A model generated the notes under the pieces. It had not been told where the DNA came from and did no database searches. It saw nothing but the letters and a program-made list of their open reading frames with translations. Positions 25,568 through 34,347 of a DNA stretch of 64,000 nucleotides are shown here, in pieces; the first letter of the stretch is position 1; every line of letters starts with the position of its first letter. A program made the translations under genes and the position numbers. Origin of the DNA: Congregibacter variabilis (GTDB taxonomy: Bacteria; Pseudomonadota; Gammaproteobacteria; Pseudomonadales; Halieaceae); NCBI RefSeq assembly GCF_045689235.1, contig NZ_CP136864.1, positions 434,001 to 498,000 of the forward strand. Direction: 5' to 3'.

Positions 25568-26443
25568 TTAAACGCTCGCTATGCGGCGCAGAAGGCCAAG
25601 CGTGTGCCGTGACTGTTCTCGTCGAAGTAACATGTCGGCGATCTCGGTATCAATGCGTTCTGCCACAGTGGATCGCCAGGCTTTGAGCTTTTGTACGCTC
25701 GGTGCTCGCGCTCCGGGAGAAGGGAGTTCCAATGGCTCACCAAAGCTCAGATAGCTGGCCTGGGGCCGGGGCATCACAGTCCCAAGGGCACCACGCAATA
25801 GTGGCGGTACTGCATCCGGGCGCATGTTGTCGGACCAAAACCCAAATTGCTTTAGCAGCTTTACGATTTGCTCGCTGTCTAACAGGTATTCGTAAAATTC
25901 ATCAGGCCCCACCAGTCCAAAGGGCACAATGGTGTAACCAAATTCCGCAGCCAAACGGATAAAACCAAGACGCTCTTTCCACTGCAGTTGATAGCGCTCA
26001 CGGCTGGGCTTTACCGCTTCGTGCGCTCCCCCGGGAAACACCAGTATGTCCTGATCGTGGGCCATGAGTGCGCGAGCTACCTCAGGGTGCCCCATTGTTG
26101 CTCCACGCCGCATTAGCGTTTTGGCAACGCCAGGCTGAGAGAACAGAAACTTGTCACCCATGGGGCGGAGAAAACGGCCATGTTCCTCCAGAAGTACGGG
26201 CAGTATCACAAAGCCATCCAGACCAAATAGCGCGTGGTTGCCAATAAACAGGCAGGGTCTATCGGGCAAGCGATCTGTATTGTGCAGCTCAGGCCTGAAC
26301 CACAGCTTGGAAAACCTGTAGATGAGTTTTTCTTCCAGGCCGCGGGGCGGCTCCGTGGCAAGCGCTCGATTAATATGCTCGCGCAAAGCTTGTTCTTCGG
26401 ACAGTGGATTACTGTCTCGCGATAGTGGCGTTTTCACGGCCAT
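25568..26443 (-). CDS. DGAT2/phytyl-ester-synthase-like acyltransferase
   Basis: This 291-residue acyltransferase-fold protein has the catalytic block IGNHALFGLDG, an H-x5-D variant rather than the H-x4-D of PlsC, and the phosphate-site block LVFPGGAHEAVKPSRE followed by GFIRLAAEFGYTIVPFGLVG. This pattern is that of the DAGAT/TMEM68/plant phytyl-ester-synthase group. It probably acylates a diacylglycerol or alcohol at the membrane. A neutral-lipid role is supported by the WS/DGAT gene elsewhere in the window, but this is inference. Confidence 0.78.
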   Translation of the reverse strand: MAVKTPLSRDSNPLSEEQALREHINRALATEPPRGLEEKLIYRFSKLWFRPELHNTDRLPDRPCLFIGNHALFGLDGFVILPVLLEEHGRFLRPMGDKFLFSQPGVAKTLMRRGATMGHPEVARALMAHDQDILVFPGGAHEAVKPSRERYQLQWKERLGFIRLAAEFGYTIVPFGLVGPDEFYEYLLDSEQIVKLLKQFGFWSDNMRPDAVPPLLRGALGTVMPRPQASYLSFGEPLELPSPGARAPSVQKLKAWRSTVAERIDTEIADMLLRREQSRHTLGLLRRIASV

Positions 26444-26536
26444 GGCTGCTGCCCTGGAGAAAGAGAATAGTCTGGAAGCTCGGAGTATATCGCGCTCTTG
26501 CTAATGATAAGCCATCAACTATTACCACTTCCGGTT

Positions 26537-27106
26537 TCAGAGCCCTGCGATTGCCGGTACGCCTGCCAGCCAGGGATGTGCCCAGGCAACGAAAGCGACG
26601 AAGACCAGTGCGGCAATGACAGTCATGAGCTCTGTTACCAGGCTCGGTGCCGGCGGCTTTTCCCAGGCACCTTCCCGACGATTGATGAGCAGGATCTCCA
26701 GCACCGCCCAAAAAGCCATGCCGCCAAAGAGAAGTAATGATCGCGTGTCCCCATTGAGCAGCAAGTGCGCAGTTGCCCACAGCAGAACACCGCTAAGCTG
26801 CGGGTGACGCACTATGCGTTTTACTGCGGAAGGGCGATTCGAAACGACAAAAAGGTAGAGCGCCAGAACGATCAATCCCAGGGCGAAGCTACGGACATTC
26901 GCTGGCGCGCTGTATAACCAGGTGGGGTCGCTGGAACGCCAACCGAACACCAGTAGCGCAAGCCCCGCGATGCTGAGAACACTAAGCAGGGCTTTTACAC
27001 CGCCTGCTCCGATACGTTGTTTCGCAAGCTCGACCTTACCGGGAGCCAGACTCAAAAAAAGATGTGTTCCAGTGAATAGTAAAATACCAGCGATCAGAAG
27101 GCTCAT
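26537..27106 (-). CDS. nnrU: NnrU family membrane protein
   Basis: This 189-residue protein has six or so hydrophobic helices, starting LLIAGILLFTGTHLFLSL. The NnrU block RHPQLSGVLLWATAHLLLNGD and the terminal helix VIAALVFVAFVAWAHPWL place it in the NnrU family, related to isoprenylcysteine methyltransferase-like membrane folds. NnrU was named for a nitrite/NO reductase link, but no denitrification genes are here. Recently related proteins were tied to carotenoid (15-cis-zeta-carotene isomerase, Z-ISO) chemistry, so function is uncertain. Confidence 0.85.
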   Translation of the reverse strand: MSLLIAGILLFTGTHLFLSLAPGKVELAKQRIGAGGVKALLSVLSIAGLALLVFGWRSSDPTWLYSAPANVRSFALGLIVLALYLFVVSNRPSAVKRIVRHPQLSGVLLWATAHLLLNGDTRSLLLFGGMAFWAVLEILLINRREGAWEKPPAPSLVTELMTVIAALVFVAFVAWAHPWLAGVPAIAGL

Positions 27107-27186
27107 AGCCGCAACCTCATCTATTGGAATCAGGACCCTACAGACATTGTAGACTCAAATCGCGGTTAAATATCTGTGGTAGATGC

Positions 27187-28008
27187 TTACAGTTCGAAGC
27201 GCTCGCGAAGGAACCGTGCGATCCCGTCGGCGTCGTGATGTCCGATGACTGCGGTAGCGGCAGCTTTGATACTATCTTTGGCGTTTTCTGGTGCGTAGGC
27301 TTCGTCGGCTGTTTCAAACATGCTCAGATCGTTGTCACTGTCACCAAAGCAAATTACCCGGCTAAAACCAAGTTCTTGCTTCAGACTCTCTACCGCACCA
27401 CCTTTGCTGCCCGAATGATGATGGATGTCGATCCAGTTGAGTTTGCGGTCCTCTATGGCAATACCCATGTAGGCCACTAATTGCTCTTCATTTTGAATCA
27501 TATCGGCCACCGCATTGATGGCGGTGTCGGGCCCTATGGCACTGATGTTGGTGATGTCTGCATCCGCAGGTAAGTCAGCCACGGGGAGTACAGGCAAATT
27601 GCGTTCCCTTTGAAAGCTTTTGACGAGTTTGTACTCTGCTTTTTGGCGCAGCGGTGGATGGTAGACAGCGTGACGGTTGCCCGGCTCAAGCGTAAAGAAA
27701 AACGGCGTCACATCCTTTTCGATAAACGCGTCGGCCACGTGACCAATCTCATCCAGGGTCAGAACATGACTCGTGCTGTAGTCGCCCAGTTCCGGATTCC
27801 AGATCATTACGCCGTTCTTGTAAATTTGCGGCAGCAAAAACCCGTGACCGTCGAGAATGTCTATGGCTCCGTGCAAGGCCCGGCCCGTGGCTACCGTGTA
27901 GGCAATCCCCCGGTCGGTAAGGCGACGAAGTGTTTCCCGGGTATAAGCGGAAATTTTGGACGACTTATTAAGAAGCGTGCCGTCGAGGTCAAATACGATG
28001 AGGTCCAT
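27187..28008 (-). CDS. HAD-IIB (Cof-type) phosphatase
   Basis: This 273-residue haloacid-dehalogenase hydrolase has motif I VFDLDGTLLN at the start, motif II in YTVATGR, a substrate-cap domain (about 80-180), and motif IV FGDSDNDLSMFETAD. Cof-type enzymes dephosphorylate small phosphosugars or cofactor phosphates. The open frame runs 39 codons further upstream, across the oxyR start, but ATG 28008 begins the fold. It is divergent from oxyR. Confidence 0.88.
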   Translation of the reverse strand: MDLIVFDLDGTLLNKSSKISAYTRETLRRLTDRGIAYTVATGRALHGAIDILDGHGFLLPQIYKNGVMIWNPELGDYSTSHVLTLDEIGHVADAFIEKDVTPFFFTLEPGNRHAVYHPPLRQKAEYKLVKSFQRERNLPVLPVADLPADADITNISAIGPDTAINAVADMIQNEEQLVAYMGIAIEDRKLNWIDIHHHSGSKGGAVESLKQELGFSRVICFGDSDNDLSMFETADEAYAPENAKDSIKAAATAVIGHHDADGIARFLRERFEL

Positions 28009-28109
28009 GGCGGGGATTATAGCGCCATTGCATCGGGGAGGCTTCCTGTGATCGACGCATTTACGCGGAAGTCTGTTATCTTTTCGTTTCAAATCGGAAT
28101 TCCTGAGAT

Positions 28110-29012
28110 ATGAGCAGACATCCAACGATCAAACAGCTTCGCTATCTCTGCGCGGTGGTAGAGCACGGCCATTTCGGGAGGGCCGCGCGAGCCTGCCATG
28201 TTTCTCAGTCGACTCTCAGCGCCGGGATTCTCGAACTGGAAGAAGTGCTGGGTGCGTCTTTGCTTGAACGTAATAACCGTAGTTTGGTACTGACGAGCCT
28301 TGGGGAGGAGGTGGTCGAGCGCGCTCGGGGCTTGCTCCTCGATGTGGAGGATTTGGTGGCCCTGTGTCAGGCTTCCGCTGAGCCGCTCAGTGGCCGTCTG
28401 CGTTTGGGAGTGATTCCCACTATCGCGCCTTTTTTACTCCCGGGTCTGCTGAAATCCCTGCGCAACGATTATCCGGATTTTACGCCCTTTATCCGCGAGG
28501 ACCTGACTGAACCCCTTATCGAAGCCCTGCATCGAGGCGAGTTGGATCTGTTGCTGCTTGCGCTGCCGGTTATGGCCGAGGGCGTTGAGAGTATGCACCT
28601 TTTCGACGACCCCTTTTATCTGGCTTCACCACTGGATCATCCGCTGGCGTCCCAGCCTGATCTGTCTACAGATAGTCTGGAAGGCCAGGAGCTGCTCCTC
28701 CTCGAGGATGGCCACTGTTTGAGAGATCACGCTCTGGAAGCGTGCAAGCTGCGGGGCAGTCAATATACAGTGCCCTATCAGGCGACGAGCCTGACCACAG
28801 TGGTGCAGATGGTCGCCAGCGGCATAGGGGTTACCTTGGTTCCCGGTATGGCGGTTACTGCGGGAGCATTGGCTTCACCGGACGTGATCGTCACACCCTT
28901 CGCCGATGCTTCAGTCAAGCGTGATATCGGCCTGATGTGGCGTAAAAAAACGCCAAGACAAGCTGAGTTTCGTCTTTTAGGAGACTACATAATCGCGCGC
29001 CAGGCCTCCTAG
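28110..29012 (+). CDS. oxyR: OxyR, peroxide-sensing LysR regulator
   Basis: This 300-residue LysR-type regulator has an N-terminal helix-turn-helix (IKQLRYLCAVVEHGHFGRAA) and a substrate-binding domain. It contains the redox pair Cys203 and Cys212 in EDGHCLRDHALEAC, the same nine-residue spacing as Cys199 and Cys208 of E. coli OxyR. Oxidation forms a disulphide that activates antioxidant genes. It is divergent from the HAD gene. No catalase or ahpC is adjacent, though a peroxiredoxin lies 4 kb away. Confidence 0.95.
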   Translation: MSRHPTIKQLRYLCAVVEHGHFGRAARACHVSQSTLSAGILELEEVLGASLLERNNRSLVLTSLGEEVVERARGLLLDVEDLVALCQASAEPLSGRLRLGVIPTIAPFLLPGLLKSLRNDYPDFTPFIREDLTEPLIEALHRGELDLLLLALPVMAEGVESMHLFDDPFYLASPLDHPLASQPDLSTDSLEGQELLLLEDGHCLRDHALEACKLRGSQYTVPYQATSLTTVVQMVASGIGVTLVPGMAVTAGALASPDVIVTPFADASVKRDIGLMWRKKTPRQAEFRLLGDYIIARQAS

Positions 29013-29042
29013 GCGAGCGCATCGCGCAGTGGCAGGATTGTT

Positions 29043-29888
29043 CTATACCGGCTTGTTTTCTTCGTCGTCGGTACGCAGATAGCTGCCACAGTGGCGACAG
29101 TATCGGGCGTCGTCTTCGTGGCCCGCCCGGGCGCATTGAGGGCAGTTAAGTGGTGTACGTTTGGTCTGTCGCTTCTCAATGATATTGGCGGTAAAGATTC
29201 CCGTAGGTACGGCAATGATCGCGTAGCCTACCAGCATAGCCAGCGCTGAAATTGTGCGGCCGGCGACGGTGACCGGCACTACATCGCCGTAGCCGACGGT
29301 GGTGACAGTGACAATAGCCCAGTAGACGCTGACGGGTATGTTGTCAAAGCCGTTGTTGGGTCCTTCGAGCACGTAGATCAGGCAGCCGAATACCACGATG
29401 ATGGTTATGACAATCAAGAAGAAAACAAAGATTTGTCGCCAGGAATTGCGCATAACGCCGGCGATCTGATTCGCCTCATGGAGATACCCTACCAAGCGCA
29501 GAACCCTGAATACACGCAATACGCGCAGCAAGCGAATAATCAGCAATGGCGCAGTCTGGGGTATGAGTATGGCGAGGTAGCTGGGCAGAATTGCCAGGAA
29601 ATCGATGATCCCATATATGCTAAACAGGTAGGCTCTGCGATTCCGCGCTATCCAGATGCGGACCATGTACTCGAGGGTGAACAAAAAAGTGAACCCCCAC
29701 TCAATTCGCTGCAGCAAAACGCCATAGTCGCGGTGGATGTTGGTCAGGGAGTCGGCAACGATTACGCTAACACTGATGAGAATCGCAAAAATCAATATGA
29801 GGTCGAACCACTTGCCCGATGGCGTATCTGTGCCAAAGATAATCTTGTAAAGATGCGCCTGCAGCGGCGTTTGCTCTCGTTGGCTCAT
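29043..29888 (-). CDS. Voltage-gated K+ channel with C-terminal zinc ribbon
   Basis: This 281-residue channel subunit has six membrane segments. S4 carries Arg119, 122, 125, 128 and 131, one every third residue (LIIRLLRVLRVFRVLRLVG), and the selectivity filter TVGYGD is at 197-202. After S6 a cytoplasmic tail holds Cys249, 252, 264 and 267 (CPQC ... CRHC), a zinc-ribbon-like fold. It should form tetrameric voltage-dependent K+ pores. Its ATG overlaps the tesA stop (ATGA), so it is translated coupled to tesA. Confidence 0.9.
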   Translation of the reverse strand: MSQREQTPLQAHLYKIIFGTDTPSGKWFDLILIFAILISVSVIVADSLTNIHRDYGVLLQRIEWGFTFLFTLEYMVRIWIARNRRAYLFSIYGIIDFLAILPSYLAILIPQTAPLLIIRLLRVLRVFRVLRLVGYLHEANQIAGVMRNSWRQIFVFFLIVITIIVVFGCLIYVLEGPNNGFDNIPVSVYWAIVTVTTVGYGDVVPVTVAGRTISALAMLVGYAIIAVPTGIFTANIIEKRQTKRTPLNCPQCARAGHEDDARYCRHCGSYLRTDDEENKPV

Positions 29889-30535
29889 GAGAGCTCACTC
29901 CGGGCCAAAAGGGACTCGATGACCGGGAGCAGGATATCTTTAATCAGTGGTTGGGCTTCGACGGTCGGATGAATGCCATCTTGTTGCATGAGGCTTGGGT
30001 CGGTTGCAATCCCATCGAGGATGAACGGACCCAGCGTGGAGCCCGTTGCATCGGCGGCCCGCCTAAAGCTTTCTCTAAAAGCTCTTGTATACCTCGGACC
30101 GTAGTTCGGCGGGATTTCCATGGGTAAAATCAAGACCGCTGCGCCAGCCGCCTTAGCCAGCTCTGCCATGCGTGTCAGGTTGCTCTCCAGCTTGGTGGTG
30201 GGATAACCCCTGAGTCCGTCATTGCCACCCAGCTCGATCACCAGTAGATCGGGGGCATGTTCGGTGAGTAAACTCGGAAGACGCCTCAGCCCTCCGGCAG
30301 AGGTGTCTCCACTGATGCTCGCGTTGATAACGAAACTATTTGACCAGCGACCGCGCAACTGTCGCTCCAGAATAGCGGTCCACCCCTGTTCGAGGGACAT
30401 TCCGTAGGCGGCACTGATACTATCGCCCAGCACCAGCACACGCGGCGTTATCTCAGACGCGTCAGTCGCACTGACGGGCCAGCTCACGGGCAGGCAGGTC
30501 AATCCGATTAGCAGCCATACGCGTAAAGCCTGCAC
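29885..30535 (-). CDS. tesA: TesA-type periplasmic thioesterase/arylesterase (GDSL hydrolase)
   Basis: This protein of about 216 residues has a signal peptide (LRVWLLIGLTCLPVSWPVSA) then the GDSL block VLVLGDSISAAYG (Ser39), the oxyanion GGND and the catalytic DGIHP at the C-terminus. It hydrolyses acyl-thioesters and lysophospholipids in the periplasm. The frame continues 5' over the divergent ABC gene to 30748; the GTG at 30535 is chosen because it starts the signal peptide, though no good ribosome site is seen. The tesA/ybbA-ybbP divergon is the same as in E. coli. Confidence 0.85.
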   Translation of the reverse strand: MQALRVWLLIGLTCLPVSWPVSATDASEITPRVLVLGDSISAAYGMSLEQGWTAILERQLRGRWSNSFVINASISGDTSAGGLRRLPSLLTEHAPDLLVIELGGNDGLRGYPTTKLESNLTRMAELAKAAGAAVLILPMEIPPNYGPRYTRAFRESFRRAADATGSTLGPFILDGIATDPSLMQQDGIHPTVEAQPLIKDILLPVIESLLARSELS

Positions 30536-30548
30536 AACAGGAGCACAA

Positions 30549-31220
30549 ATGATTACTGCAGAAAATCTCGGCAAGCGGGTACCCATGGCAGAAGGGGAGC
30601 TTGCGATACTGAAAGGGATTAACCTCGAAATCAAGTCGGGCGAGAGTGTTGCGATTATTGGTGCCTCAGGTTCCGGTAAGTCGACACTGCTGGGGTTGCT
30701 GGCAGGTCTGGATACGGCAAGCGATGGCCAGGTGTGCATCGATGGCACGGACCTTCAGGCCTTGACTGAGGATGGTCGGGCTGCTTTGCGGGGTCGTGAC
30801 GTGGGTTTTGTGTTTCAGTCCTTTCAATTACTCCCGGCGCTCACTGCTCTTGAGAACGTAATGCTCCCACTGGAGTTAAAAGGCGATGGCAACGCCAGCG
30901 AGCGTGCTGCGGGCTATCTGGAGCGTGTGGGGCTTGCCGATCGCCGGGATCATTATCCACGGCAGCTATCGGGAGGTGAGCAGCAGCGCGTTGCTATCGC
31001 CCGGGCTTTCGCTGGTTCCCCGCGGATTCTCTTTGCGGATGAGCCCACCGGGAACCTTGACCGTGCCACCGGAGAACGCATTACCGACCTGTTATTCGGC
31101 CTCAATCGCGAGGAGGGCACGACACTGGTACTTGTTACCCATGACCTGCAACTCGCGAAACGCTGCGAGAGGCAGCTGCAAATGGATAGCGGTGAGCTTT
31201 ACGAAGTAGAGTCTGCCTGA
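30549..31220 (+). CDS. ybbA: YbbA, ABC transporter ATPase
   Basis: This 223-residue LolD-like ATPase has Walker A GASGSGKST, signature LSGGEQQRVAIARAF and Walker B ILFADEP. It pairs with the permease that follows after 1 bp and sits divergent to tesA. The partner is presumed to export or insert a lipid or lipoprotein-type cargo, but the substrate of the YbbAP system is not established. AGGAG precedes ATG 30549. Confidence 0.93.
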   Translation: MITAENLGKRVPMAEGELAILKGINLEIKSGESVAIIGASGSGKSTLLGLLAGLDTASDGQVCIDGTDLQALTEDGRAALRGRDVGFVFQSFQLLPALTALENVMLPLELKGDGNASERAAGYLERVGLADRRDHYPRQLSGGEQQRVAIARAFAGSPRILFADEPTGNLDRATGERITDLLFGLNREEGTTLVLVTHDLQLAKRCERQLQMDSGELYEVESA

Positions 31221-31221
31221 C

Positions 31222-33690
31222 ATGACTCTTTTACTGCGAATGTTGGTTCGCGACTGGCGCGGTGGTGAACTGGGCGTTCTGCTGGGGGCTTTGGTTCTGG
31301 CGGTAACCATGATCTCTGGTATCAGCGGTTTTGCTGCGGCGCTAAAGTCCGCGCTCCGCCAGGAAAGTCACAGTTTTCTTGCGGCAGATCTGGTGGTGCG
31401 TGATGCGCGCCCGCTCCCCACAATCTGGCTTTCTGAAGCGGCCCAACGGGGTCTTGAGTCAGCGGAAACGCTCAATTTTACGTCCATGCTCTATGCAGGC
31501 GAAGATGGAATGGTGCTCGCATCGGTAAAAGCCGTTAGCGATGGCTACCCTTTGCGCGGTGCCTTGCGCTTGAGTGATGCGCCCTATGGCGAGCTTCGCG
31601 AGCACCGGGGAGCGCCGCCGAGGGGCTCGGTGTGGATAGAGCCACGGCTCTTCGCGCTACTGGATATTGCGGTGGGTGACACCGTAGGTATTGGTGAGGC
31701 TGAGTTTAAGGTTGCCGCGGCTATTCGGGGGGAGCCCGATCGAGCGGGAGGTTTTTTGGGAGTAGGTCCTCGGGTGATGCTCAATGCCGGTGACATCCCT
31801 GCGACGCAAGTTGTGCAACCGGGAAGTCGGGTAAGTTATCGACAGTTGTACGCCGGAGATCCTGAAGCCGCCGAAGAGTTCACACTCTGGTTGGAAGCGG
31901 CGGTGGAGCCGGGGCAGAGATTGCAAAGTGTAGAAACGTCCCAGCCCGCTGTAGGGCGGGCTCTTGCTCGCGCCGAGCGTTTTCTTTTGCTTGCGGGTAG
32001 TCTGGCCGTCATTCTAGCCAGCGTGGCGGTAGGTCTGGCCGCCCGGCGTTACGCCGAGCGACACCAGAACTATGTTGCGCTTCTGAAAAGCCTGGGGGCT
32101 GACTCCTCAAGGGTGAAGGGTCTCTATGCAGCGACACTGGCAATCAGCTGGTTCATTGCGCTGCTTTTGGGTTGGCTACTTGCCTGGGTACTCCAGGTAT
32201 TGGCTTTGCAAAGTTTTGCTGATCAGCTCACGGTAATGCCGTCCCTGTTTCAGCCAAGGCCGTACTTTATCGGCGCGGTCACCGCACTGGTGTGCGTAAG
32301 CGTGTTTGCCTGGCCCTCGCTGGGTCGGCTTACTGCGATCAGTCCATTGAGAGTGCTGCGCAGTGACATGCCGCTCCATGATACCCGAGAGCCCAGAGAC
32401 TATCTTTTGGGTCTGCTGGCCATGGTTTTGCTGATGTGGTGGTACAGCGCTGATCTACAGCTAACACTGATCGTACTCGGCGGACTCCTCGCAGTGACTG
32501 TGCTCGGTGGATTAGTGGCGCTGTTCTTACTCCGGGGTGGGCGTGTCTTGGGAATGCAGGCCGGGAGTGTCTGGCGTTTGGCTCTTGCGAGTTTACAGCG
32601 CCATGGTTTGGGTAATGCTTTACAGCTGGTGGTGTTCGCCGTGGCGATCATGTTGTTGCTGCTTTTGGGTTTGCTGAGAACGTCTCTTCTTGAGGGATGG
32701 CAGCAGCAGTTACCCGATGGTGCTCCCAATCACTTCTTGTTGAATCTTGCGCCCGACGAATTAGGCTCTGTCAGTACCTTGCTTGATGATCAACAGGTGC
32801 GCCGGGAGAAGCTGTATCCAATGTTGCGCGGACGTTTGATGGGCGTTGCCGGAGAAGCCTTGCCAATCGAAGCAGAAGACGATGATGCGCCGACCCAGCG
32901 GGAAGTGAATTTCACTTGGTCAGCTGAGTTGCCAGACGGTAACGAGCTTCTCGATGGTAGCTGGTGGCAGCCGGGCCAGACCGCCGCTGTGTCGGTGGAG
33001 CATGAGTTTGCACAGCGCTATGGCATGAACGTGGGGGATCAAGTGCAAGTGCGTATTGGTGCGGCGGAATTTGCGGTTACTGTGACCAGTTTACGTAGTC
33101 TCGATTGGGAATCATTCAAGCCCAACTTCTTTATGGTGTTTCCGCCTGGTCTGCTGGACAGTTATCCCGTCACCTACATGACGAGTTTCTATTTGCCGCC
33201 CGAGCAAAAGTCTTTATTGAACGAGTTGCTGCGTGCGCATCCCACGGCCACTGTGCTTGAAATCGACGCGATCATGGCACAGCTGCGCAGTACACTTTCG
33301 CAGGTTTCCTCTGCCATTGAGCTGGTGTTGGGTTTGGTGCTGTTGGCAGGGGTGCTTGTTCTTATCGCAGGGGTTCAGGCCACGGCAGACTCGCGCCTTC
33401 GCGAGAGCGCCTTGTTGCGCGCCTTGGGAGCGGGGCGATCACATATTTTAGGCGCTGTGGCTATTGAGTTTTTGACGCTGGGTTTCATGGCCGGCGTGCT
33501 GGCAATAACTGCAGCCGAGGCCGCATTTTGGGCCTTGCAGCGATTCGTGCTGGAGCTGCCTTATACGCCTACGCCGAGCTTGTGGCTGCCAACATTGATG
33601 GCGGCGGCAATTCTCATCGGTGGCCTGGGCTTGTGGAACTGTCGGCGCGTTGTTTCTGTCGCGCCTGCGGAGGTTCTAAGAGACGCTTGA
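31222..33690 (+). CDS. ybbP: YbbP, large ABC permease (FtsX-like)
   Basis: This 822-residue permease opens with a membrane helix (GVLLGALVLAVTMISGI) and a large periplasmic region. FtsX-type helix blocks follow near 265-330, 375-470 and the C-terminal 690-810, the MacB/FtsX topology with two repeated modules. It forms the YbbAP transporter with the preceding ATPase. The length matches E. coli YbbP (about 804). Confidence 0.92.
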   Translation: MTLLLRMLVRDWRGGELGVLLGALVLAVTMISGISGFAAALKSALRQESHSFLAADLVVRDARPLPTIWLSEAAQRGLESAETLNFTSMLYAGEDGMVLASVKAVSDGYPLRGALRLSDAPYGELREHRGAPPRGSVWIEPRLFALLDIAVGDTVGIGEAEFKVAAAIRGEPDRAGGFLGVGPRVMLNAGDIPATQVVQPGSRVSYRQLYAGDPEAAEEFTLWLEAAVEPGQRLQSVETSQPAVGRALARAERFLLLAGSLAVILASVAVGLAARRYAERHQNYVALLKSLGADSSRVKGLYAATLAISWFIALLLGWLLAWVLQVLALQSFADQLTVMPSLFQPRPYFIGAVTALVCVSVFAWPSLGRLTAISPLRVLRSDMPLHDTREPRDYLLGLLAMVLLMWWYSADLQLTLIVLGGLLAVTVLGGLVALFLLRGGRVLGMQAGSVWRLALASLQRHGLGNALQLVVFAVAIMLLLLLGLLRTSLLEGWQQQLPDGAPNHFLLNLAPDELGSVSTLLDDQQVRREKLYPMLRGRLMGVAGEALPIEAEDDDAPTQREVNFTWSAELPDGNELLDGSWWQPGQTAAVSVEHEFAQRYGMNVGDQVQVRIGAAEFAVTVTSLRSLDWESFKPNFFMVFPPGLLDSYPVTYMTSFYLPPEQKSLLNELLRAHPTATVLEIDAIMAQLRSTLSQVSSAIELVLGLVLLAGVLVLIAGVQATADSRLRESALLRALGAGRSHILGAVAIEFLTLGFMAGVLAITAAEAAFWALQRFVLELPYTPTPSLWLPTLMAAAILIGGLGLWNCRRVVSVAPAEVLRDA

Positions 33691-33704
33691 GCTCGAGCCT
33701 CAAA

Positions 33705-34328
33705 TCAGGTGTCTCGCCGTCGAATCCCATTGATAAAGGCGTTTACCGCGACATCAATCTGGCGTAGTAGATCGATGTGTTTGCTGTAAAGGCCGGGGGT
33801 ATCGACCCGCAGGGTGGCGACACCATGGATTCCAGCCCAGGAGGCGTTAGCCAGATAGATAATATCCTGCTCTTCAAACTCACCACTGTGCATACCGTGC
33901 TGCAGTATTGCTTGCACTAGCAGCAGCGTTTCGCGACTCACCTCTCTTAGCTCAGGGTAATCATCACCGGGCTGCACCAAGGGGCCGAACATGAGCTTAA
34001 ACAGCTGTTCCTGGCGTCCGGCAAAGTCGACGTAAGCCCGCGCGACCAGCCTCAGTTGTTGCGCGGCGCTATCACCGCCCGCGTCTCGCGCAGTTGCGAG
34101 CTGCTCGAGTAGTTCACGGTAACCCCGCGTCGCGATAGCGGCTAACAGGGCTTCTTTATCACTAAAGTGACGATAAGGCGCAGTCTGTGATACGCCCAAG
34201 GCCCGGGCGACGGCTCTCAGACTTAACTGCTCCGCCGGTGTGGAGCGAAGCTGCTCAACAGCTTGTTCGAGCAGCTCCGCACGCAGGTTCCCGTGGTGGT
34301 ATGCCCGCTGACTAGCGGCCTGGGTCAT
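33705..34328 (-). CDS. TetR/AcrR family regulator
   Basis: This 207-residue repressor has an N-terminal helix-turn-helix (LSLRAVARALGVSQTAPYRHFSDKEALLAAIA, residues about 36-68) and an all-helical ligand domain resembling TetR_C_13/WHG (from ARAYVDFAGRQEQLF onward). It lies 19 bp behind malate dehydrogenase on the same strand and faces ybbP. Ligand and targets are unknown; the position suggests autoregulation with mdh, which is inference. Confidence 0.87.
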   Translation of the reverse strand: MTQAASQRAYHHGNLRAELLEQAVEQLRSTPAEQLSLRAVARALGVSQTAPYRHFSDKEALLAAIATRGYRELLEQLATARDAGGDSAAQQLRLVARAYVDFAGRQEQLFKLMFGPLVQPGDDYPELREVSRETLLLVQAILQHGMHSGEFEEQDIIYLANASWAGIHGVATLRVDTPGLYSKHIDLLRQIDVAVNAFINGIRRRDT

Positions 34329-34347
34329 GGCTTGCTAAGACTGAAGA

